Shown here piece after piece: positions 57,945 through 64,000 of a stretch of DNA of 64,000 nt. The number at the start of each line of letters is the position of its first letter. The first letter of the stretch is position 1. The DNA is from Isoetes taiwanensis. Taxonomy: Eukaryota; Streptophyta; Lycopodiopsida; Isoetales; Isoetaceae. Under the pieces are notes generated by a model, which saw only the letters and a list, made by a program, of their open reading frames with translations, ran no database searches and had not been told where the DNA came from. Made by a program: the position numbers and the translations under genes. Where the stretch lies: positions 6,858,009 to 6,922,008 of the forward strand of contig JAJEKV010000023.1 of NCBI GenBank assembly GCA_021234155.1, given 5' to 3'.

Positions 57945-58500
57945 TGTAGAAAATCATGCTTTACATAGTCTTGCACAAACGGGCATTTTCTCCCTTTGGG
58001 TTTTGAACATGTGCCTGAGCTTATTGTATTTCTTTTATTGATTGATAATCAAGTCTATCTGTCATCCTTCTAGAAAAATAAAATGCTTCACATCTTCATT
58101 GTGATGTAACATGCATGAAAGTTTAACAACCCCCATGTGGATGTCAACTACAAGGTACAACTTCATTGTGATATAACATACACAAAACTCAACATCCCTT
58201 ATATGCATCCCTTTTAGAGTAAAGATCATCAAGTTTTAAGCTTCGAATTTCATGCTCGAATTTCATGGTAGAGAACTAAAATGGGTATGTATCAAAATAT
58301 TCTTAAGAATATTCTTCTAGAAACCCTCTAAGCCCACTTAAAAAAAACCCTCCAAATAAAAATCCCCCGAAATATATAGAAGACAAAAACTTGTAACAAA
58401 AAACTTTACTTTTTATTCATAGTGCCAGAATGGTTACAATAGTTTGAACATCCTCATAAACAGTTACAATAGATAGACTGAGGGTACTCATCACATCATC
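57945..58500. other. Non-coding stretch downstream of the hAT relic
   Basis: AT-rich, no gene recognised; probably 3' flank or untranslated remainder of the hAT relic on the minus strand. Confidence 0.4.
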
Positions 58501-58503
58501 TTT

Positions 58504-59789
58504 CTAGACATCACCGTCTTCATCAATTTCATCATCTGGGCTTCCGTCCTCTTCTGCCTGTTGGCCTAGGTTCAACCTCCTCTGGCCCTTTCCCTTACTG
58601 CAACGTCCTCGAGATGTGTTTCTTCTGATACGTTGCCTGTTTGTATGGGTCATTGGCATTAAAGAGTCCGCTGGGTCACGTACCATTAAGTCCTCAAGCA
58701 GATCTCCTGTATTACTTGGACCTGGCATTTCTGTATCAGACTCCTCTTCTGTATCTTCACTGTCGTTTGAGTCGTCCGAGAACATGTTCTTGTCTAAATC
58801 ATCTTCGGCATCGACAAAATGGGTACGTTGAATGTCCTCATCAACATGGTTAGCGGCATTTACAGCAAGCAGCTCGTCCTCACTGTCTTCGAAGTTGTCC
58901 TCTTCCACTTCAGAATCTGCATCCATGAAAGGAAACTGTAGCTTATCAACTACGGCTGCACCACTATTGCGATTCAAGAGCCGCCAATTTGAGAAGTTAT
59001 ATACAAGTTTGTCAGCCTTCTTATGCAAGAGGCGATTTTGTGTCACAGTATGTATGTACTTATAAGCACTCCAGTTCCTCTCACTTGCACTATTGGAGGA
59101 TACCAAGGAGAGGATAGTCATTGCAAGGGCCTATAACGTATCAGTAACTTGTCCATGGGCTTGCCACCATGCATAAGATTCCATATTTGGTTCCTTCTTG
59201 TGACTCTCCAGTGCATCGTAAAGCTCTTCATCTGCCCACCTTCCACTCAAGTTCTGGTATTCAGTTAACTTGGCAATGAAAATTTTGTAGTCCGAGCTGT
59301 TGGGGTAAAACATTTTTGCAACCTTCTTCAATGAACCCATCACTTCTTTATCTGTATGCTGGTCCATATCGTGGTTGTGTGGGTCTAAGGCATGTGCGGC
59401 GCCATGAAGATCATTGTAAGACTTCTTCCATCATTCATTGAAGTCTCTAAGCAGTGCTGCGCGCTTAGCGTTGTCAAAGGGTGCATTGGGGCCATCGCGT
59501 TCTAGAAAGGATTGAATGGAGTGCCAGCACCTCCAGACCTTTCCAGTGCTTGCCTTCAAAGAATCAAGGGTTTTGATGGCATGACAAACAGGTTGCATGC
59601 ACTTGACAACATTCTTTACGCCTCTCCAAAATGTCTCCCGCCCAAGCATTTCTCGAAGGGCGGCAGCTTGCTGCCGGTGTTTTAAAGCATTTTTTCCCTT
59701 CTGCCTCCTCTCCCATTCAAAGAACTCTGTATGGTTGAAGGTCGAGATAATCGAGTCGCGACACCTAAGCACTCTTTCAAGACAAATGT
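58504..59789 (-). pseudogene. DUF659-type hAT transposase relic, C-terminal part
   Basis: One minus-strand frame runs from 59,789 to 58,504 with two nonsense codons: TGA at 59,431-59,433 and TAG at 59,131-59,133. In order it reads CLERVLRCRDSI, ETFWRGVKNVVKCMQPVCHA, KKVAKMFYPNSSDYKI, WWQAHGQVTDTL, then the hAT dimerisation motif SSNSASERNWSAYKYIHTV and KLVYNFSNWRLL. An acidic tail (EEDNFEDSEDE, SDDSNDSEDTEEESD) follows. Both stops are explained by C-to-T change (CAG to TAG; CGA or CAA-type to TGA less certain). The N-terminal half is at 63,536-64,000 beyond the insertion. Confidence 0.88.
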
Positions 59790-60036
59790 AATTAAGTCGT
59801 ATTTAATTAAAGTGGGACTCATTCCATTCCCATTTTTTTTCGGAACCCTGTTAATTTACATGAAAAAGAGCACCCCGACCCGAAAACTATCCTTAATTCG
59901 ATTTTTTGTCTAGAACTCTGCATCGAAGCTTTCCTCCAGTTTTCCCTGATTAGCGAGTCGAGAACAAGAACAATGCAACTGAAACAAAGGAAATTCATTA
60001 AAGATTGAAATCAAAGTTCTAGATTGAAACCAAAGT

Positions 60037-60315
60037 TTACAATGGTTGAAGATACCATGATGGTCGGGCTGACACAAATATTACATCATCTTCGCACACA
60101 GACCACCTACTGGGAACAACATACAGAGCAAGGTCTGAGGCGTTCCAAGCCACAAGAGCAACTTGAAGAGAATAGAAATCTGAACACGCTAGCCTGACAT
60201 GGCTCCCGATCATGTCCTTTCTGTTCGCGATTTGTACTGGGAAAGGCAAAATCAAGTTAGTGCAAGTGATGCTACAGACAATACAAATAAGAGAACAACC
60301 AGTTCTAAGGGCCAT
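60037..60315 (-). CDS. Hypothetical 92-residue frame inside the insertion
   Basis: Open minus-strand frame with a hydrophobic start (MALRTGCSLICIVCSITCTN) and a reading DLALYVVPSRWSVCEDDVIF. No family recognised. It might be an exon of a captured gene; chance is not excluded. Confidence 0.2.
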   Translation of the reverse strand: MALRTGCSLICIVCSITCTNLILPFPVQIANRKDMIGSHVRLACSDFYSLQVALVAWNASDLALYVVPSRWSVCEDDVIFVSARPSWYLQPL

Positions 60316-60336
60316 TTCTGAAGAATGTAGGTATGA

Positions 60337-61100
60337 GGCCTTTCTCGACTCGCGAGTCGAGAAAGGCCCCTCTGATGTAGCTTAGAGCCCAAAAAAACAA
60401 AAAAACAAGGAAAAAAAATTCCTTCTTTTTCTAAGTAGGCAAAAAAAAAATTTTTTTTTGAGGGCCGTTCTCGACTCGCGAGTCGAGAAAGACCCTCAAG
60501 GCCCCTCTAATGGCCTTTCTCGACTCGCGAGTCGAGAAACGTAGCTCAGAGTAAAAATTTTTTTTTTTCCTTTTTTTTTAACTAGGAAAAAAAAAGTTTT
60601 TTTTTCAAGAAAATTTTTTTGGGCCTTTCTCGACTTCGTGGGTCGAGAAAAGCATCCGAGAGTAAAAACACGCTTTGGGGGTTGAGAAAGGAAGCTCGAA
60701 GTGAAAAACAGAGTTCTGAGGTCGAGAAACGCAGTCCTGAGGACCTTTCTCGACTCGCGAGTCGAGAAAGGCAGCTCAAAGGAAAAACGCAGGTTTTAAG
60801 GGTTAGAAGGCCTTTCTCGACTCGCGAGTCGAGAAAGGCAACCAAAGCTTAAAAACGCAGTTTTAGGGTTAGAAGGCCTTTCTCGACTTGCGAGTCGAAA
60901 AAGGCGACTCAAAGCTTAAAACGCAGGTTTTAAGGGTTAGAAGGCCTTTCTCGACTCGCGAAGTCGAAAAAGGCGTTTCAAAGCCAAAAACGCAGTTTTA
61001 GGGGGTCAAAAGACCTTTCTCAACTCGCGAGTCGAAAGGCAAACAAAAGCTTAAAAACACAAGTTTGAGGGTCTTTCTCAACTCGGAAGTCGAGAAAGGC
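60337..61100. repeat. Array of about eleven ~30-bp perfect or near-perfect palindromes
   Basis: The core CGACTCGCGAGTCG is extended symmetrically (CTTTCT...AGAAAG) to a 32-bp perfect palindrome in the first copy (60,337-60,368). Copies start near 60,337, 60,463, 60,512, 60,622, 60,741, 60,808, 60,875, 60,943, 61,012 and 61,071, with half-copies at about 60,680 and 60,719. The central four are regularly spaced by 67-69 bp with a shared spacer (AAAACGCAGGTTTTAAGGGTTAG). Single decayed copies also occur near 59,950 and 62,995, so the motif belongs to the whole inserted element. Frames read through it are artefacts. Confidence 0.92.
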
Positions 61101-61830
61101 GGTTCTAAGGCCCTTCAAAGTAAAAATATAGGTCCGAGTGGAAAACATAGTTCTAAGGCCCTTCAAAATAAAAAAAACGCTGGTCTAAGGCCCTTCAAGA
61201 TGAAAAACACAAGTCTAAGGCCATTTGGAGTGAAAAACACAACAAGTTCGAGAAGGTCGAAAATGAATAACCTTCAAACATCATATCATATTACTATACC
61301 TTTGTTCACATGTGATCAAACATACAACAAATGTGGCGAACCTACTTGCCTACTTGTCTCCCTTTTTTAATATGTCAATGTTTATCTATAGCTTTATTCA
61401 AAGATAGCTTTCTTAAATGAAACAGTATATACTATGTATTTTCTAATAAGACAATATCCTATACTATGTATTTTTCAATAAACACAATATCCTATGTATT
61501 TTCTATGAAAAAATACCCTCCCCATAAATTTCCTATGTATTTTCCAGTAATGCCTAATGCACATGTAAATAGCAACATATGCATGCACCTATAATACACA
61601 TTATAACTTAAAAATAATTTACCCTTATAACTAATAATAATGCACCTTATAAATATACTTACCCTTATAACTAATAATAATGCACCATATAAATATTATG
61701 CCCACGTGACTTATTTTCAAGACTCACTTTACTCTACTCTACGGGACTTATTTTCAAGACTCTTATACCCCGCCTTTTTTTCCCCCCAATATTTGAATTT
61801 TGAAATTTGGTACACACCTTTGTGCCGCAG

Positions 61831-62088
61831 ATGCTTTTGTACCACCGGCAGATCTGCAACCAAGAGGAAGTGCAAGTAACACAAGAGGATGATGGAATTT
61901 AGCCAGATTTTCGAGCTATGGTGCAGCAGATAACTGGTATTCTGGGAAATCCTCCATTTATTTCAAATCCGTCGCTCCACAGAGGCAGAGAGATGCTTCC
62001 CCTTGCATTTCTTGGAGCCAAAGATGAAGATGCCGAAGATGGAGATGCTCTGGACGATTCTGCTCTGGCTTGTGCCCTTTCCTTGTAG
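61831..62088 (+). pseudogene. Captured-exon candidate inside the insertion
   Basis: After an acceptor-like CTTTGTGCCGCAG the plus strand reads MLLYHRQICNQEEVQVTQED, meets TAG at 61,900, then continues in frame as MVQQITGILGNPPFISNPSL, a stretch GREMLPLAFLGAKDEDAEDG and DDSALACALSL to a stop at 62,088. The protein-like composition across a single stop suggests an exon carried by the element. Family not recognised. Confidence 0.35.
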
Positions 62089-62099
62089 ATTTATTCCTG

Positions 62100-63130
62100 T
62101 CGGATTGGCCCAAAATAGGCAAAAAATGACCCAGATGTAGTCGATTTAGAAGATATAATAGAAGCTGAGAAGCGGTTATTGGTCCGGGATTTGCAAAGAT
62201 GGAGTCCGGGGCATTTGAATCAGAGCGGTATTCATATTTGAACTATATTCCATTTGAATCAGAGCTGTATCTCCATATTTCAGAGCTGTATTTGAATCCG
62301 ACCATTCAGACCTTGGAAGAAACGGCTCCAGGCCTCCATTTCAGCGATGGCGGCGGCAGCAGTAGGAGGAGCCAGAGCCGTCAGCTATTCTGAAGAAACT
62401 TTCAAAAGAAGAAACTTTTCTTTGCCGATTTTGAAGCAGGAGCTTGTCTTCTTGAGCCGATTCAGAAGAAGAGCTTGCCGAGTCTTCCTCTTGCTGGATT
62501 TATGACTTTTAAAAACAGGAGCAAGCTAAGCCGGAGTTAGATCGTTAAGTTGAAATAACAGAGTGTTGAAATTGCAGAGATAACAGAGTGTTGAAATTAC
62601 CAGCCTTCTATAGTGATGCCGTTACGTTATCCATGCTTGCCGCTGTGCCATGCGGAGTGTTAAAACCCTGTTGCATACTGGATCTTTGATTTTATCAGAT
62701 TGGGCCGTAGAAGCCAGATCCAAAGGGCCCTTTTTGTCGTGATCGGGATATTTTCTGGATTATTGCTCGAGATTCAAGCCCTTTTTGCCGTTCTCTAGCC
62801 TCTGGAGCTTTTTGTACCAGCTTGAGGGCAAAGAATAGAAATGGAGCTTTAGTCTGGAAAGCCTTGCAAAAAACCGAGGAAGTTCACGGAAGATGGAGAT
62901 TTTGGTACCATGGATTTTCGTTTGCCTTGGTGCTTGTTCCTTGCTGCCTCTTTGCCTCTGTCACAGTGCTTTTTTGGTGCTGGAATTAGATTGCCTTCTC
63001 GACTAGTGGGTCGAGAAAGGTTTCTAATAGAGTGTTGATTTAATTAAATTTATATTTGATTATTTTATCAATAGATTTAATTAATTATCTAATTGCATAA
63101 TTAATTATTAATTATATATTAATAATTAAT
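62100..63130. other. Rest of the insertion, no gene recognised
   Basis: Contains small CATTTGAATCAGAGC-type repeats (62,210-62,290), a 33-bp tandem piece GATAACAGAGTGTTGAAAT (62,545-62,600), one decayed palindrome near 62,995-63,020 and a very AT-rich TTAATTAATTA block (63,040-63,135). Confidence 0.45.
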
Positions 63131-63138
63131 ACTTTTTT

Positions 63139-63470
63139 TCCCTCCTCCCTCCCTCCCTCCCTCCCTCCCTCCCTCCCTCCCTCCTCCCTCCCCCCCTCTC
63201 CCTTCTTCCGGCTTATCCCTCCCCTCCTCCTTTGCCCTTTTGCTCTCCTCTCCCTCATTTGCCCTTGCCCCTTCTTTCTAACTTATCCCTTCCCCTCTTC
63301 AACGTGTGGCCCCTCCCTCTTTCTCCTCCTATCCTTCTCCTTATCAAGGTGTGCCCCCTCTCCCTCCCCTCCTCCTTTGCCCTTTTGCTCTCCTCTCCCC
63401 TCCATGCCCCCTGCCCCTTCTTCCAACTTATCCTCTACCCCTCTTTTTTTTTTTTTTTTTTTTTTGAGTC
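63139..63470 (+). repeat. Polypyrimidine tract with (CTCC)n and T run
   Basis: About 330 bp almost free of purines: a (CCTC)n core at about 63,140-63,195, CT-rich text with ACTTATCC repeats (63,215, 63,285, 63,425), then a run of about 22 T at 63,444-63,466. Potential triplex-forming DNA. Frames here are compositional. Confidence 0.9.
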
Positions 63471-63535
63471 CCATTTTCAGTCAGGAGTCCCAAAATTCGA
63501 GAGATTTGTCCCACTTTAATTAAATCGACTTAATT

Positions 63536-64000
63536 GGAACCAAACCGAAGTGCGGCCGGATTCATGAGTGCCAAGGCCTTCCTCGACGCAATGACTTGTA
63601 TATGGCGTAAATTGGCTTCTTTGTGATGAATTTCCGCGAGACGGCCGGGCCTTTTGAATGGGATCTTTGAACCAAGTGTGTCTTTGTGAAAACCAGTCCT
63701 TCAGCAATAAGTTTAGGCAATGGCATTGGCAGCTGGTCGCGTGCAATCCTGGAAATTCAGACTCCAACAATTCATCCGCTAACTTACAATTAGACGCATT
63801 GTCCGATTCGACACGAAATATTCTCTTGGGTCCAAAACTCTCTATCACGACCTTTGTTTTTGAAAAATCCAATCTCCCCGTGACTTGGTGGGTTTTGGTT
63901 TCTACGGTTTTCAAGAATACTTTGCCCCCTGGATACGATCATGAAATTTATAAGATGGTCCTTGTTTACATTGCTCCAACCATCGGTCACTAGTGAGGCT
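63536..64000 (-). pseudogene. DUF659-type hAT transposase relic, N-terminal part
   Basis: Minus strand from the right edge: SLVTDGWSNVNKDHLINFMI (the TDGW block typical of DUF659), then a 1-bp shift in a G run near 63,915 to the frame VFLKTVETKTHQ, FRVESDNASNCKLADELLES and TSCQCHCLNLLLKDWF. A further shift near 63,660 moves to a frame that reads EANLRHIQVIAS and LRFGS up to the insertion. It joins the C-terminal part at 59,789. The zinc-finger N-terminus would be outside the window. Confidence 0.85.

Larger units (their letters stand above)
59794..63531. mobile_element. 3.74-kb inverted-repeat element inserted in the hAT relic
   Basis: Ends match in reverse: AAGTCGTATTTAATTAAAG at left and, reversed, AAGTCGATTTAATTAAAG then TGGGAC on both. 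AATT flanks both sides (59,790-59,793 and 63,532-63,535). Removing the element with one AATT restores an open reading across the junction of the hAT relic (RFGS-N...ICLERV), which supports a 4-bp duplication. If the site is read as TTAA (piggyBac-like), the restored target has a stop. Contents: palindrome array, gene-like fragment, CT-rich tract; no transposase recognised, so it is non-autonomous. Superfamily open. Confidence 0.8.

Noticed and set aside
60619-60852. Frames through the palindrome array on both strands
   Set aside because: A palindromic array gives similar readings on both strands; repeats of RLASRE/SRLASR type are a by-product.
63283-63519. Pro/Leu-rich and Lys/Gly/Glu-rich frames
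   Set aside because: Translation of a polypyrimidine tract; no codon structure.
59792-63533. piggyBac-type TTAA insertion
   Set aside because: TTAA can be read at both ends, but the restored target then contains a stop, while an AATT duplication restores the transposase reading.

Overview
This window looks like nuclear DNA from a land plant with a large, repeat-rich genome. The evidence is an L1-type LINE, hAT elements, LTR-retrotransposon pieces with plant initiator-Met primer sites, a Helitron-type terminus, tRNA-derived SINE-like units, and an ankyrin protein with the plant-specific PGG membrane domain. A seed-free plant such as a fern is my best guess, but nothing in the sequence proves the lineage. 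Almost every gene is broken. The hAT transposase at 37,987-40,218 is the one clearly intact long reading frame.

Left part (1-22.3 kb): a minus-strand LINE runs off the left edge. After it come a CACAC-rich minisatellite, a coiled-coil/RING gene (6.86-7.63 kb) followed by a cluster of foldback sequences (7.96-8.83 kb), a complete 471-bp TRIM element (12.05-12.52 kb), a Helitron 3' end (13.2 kb), and about 9 kb of AT-rich DNA with no recognisable gene.

Middle part (22.3-51.4 kb): this is a young direct tandem duplication. Unit 1 (22,678-33,889) and unit 2 (33,893-51,382) share an LTR with its primer site, SINE-like units, a triplicated ~365-bp repeat, an ankyrin/PGG gene and a protein-kinase-like gene, and appear nearly identical over long stretches. 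They differ by clean insertions. Unit 2 carries a 3.6-kb hAT element with an 8-bp target duplication and a second ~2.8-kb insertion. Unit 1 carries a 553-bp foldback element. Unit 1 genes are more decayed. Downstream of the ankyrin gene, unit 2 holds twelve CpG-rich palindromic units in strictly alternating orientation, while the matching stretch in unit 1 is strongly diverged.

Right part (51.4-64 kb): the kinase copy of unit 2 continues into an unknown gene and a second RING gene, then a larger cluster of foldbacks. These repeat the left-hand cluster with paired (compensating) base changes, so an older duplication links 6.9-11.7 kb with 52.6-55.8 kb. The end of the window is a dead DUF659-type hAT transposase gene (minus strand) split by a 3.74-kb inverted-repeat element that carries about eleven ~30-bp palindromes.

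The strongest candidates for something undescribed are the covarying foldback cluster beside the RING genes, the alternating palindrome array at 48.5 kb, and the palindrome-carrying insertion at 59.8-63.5 kb.
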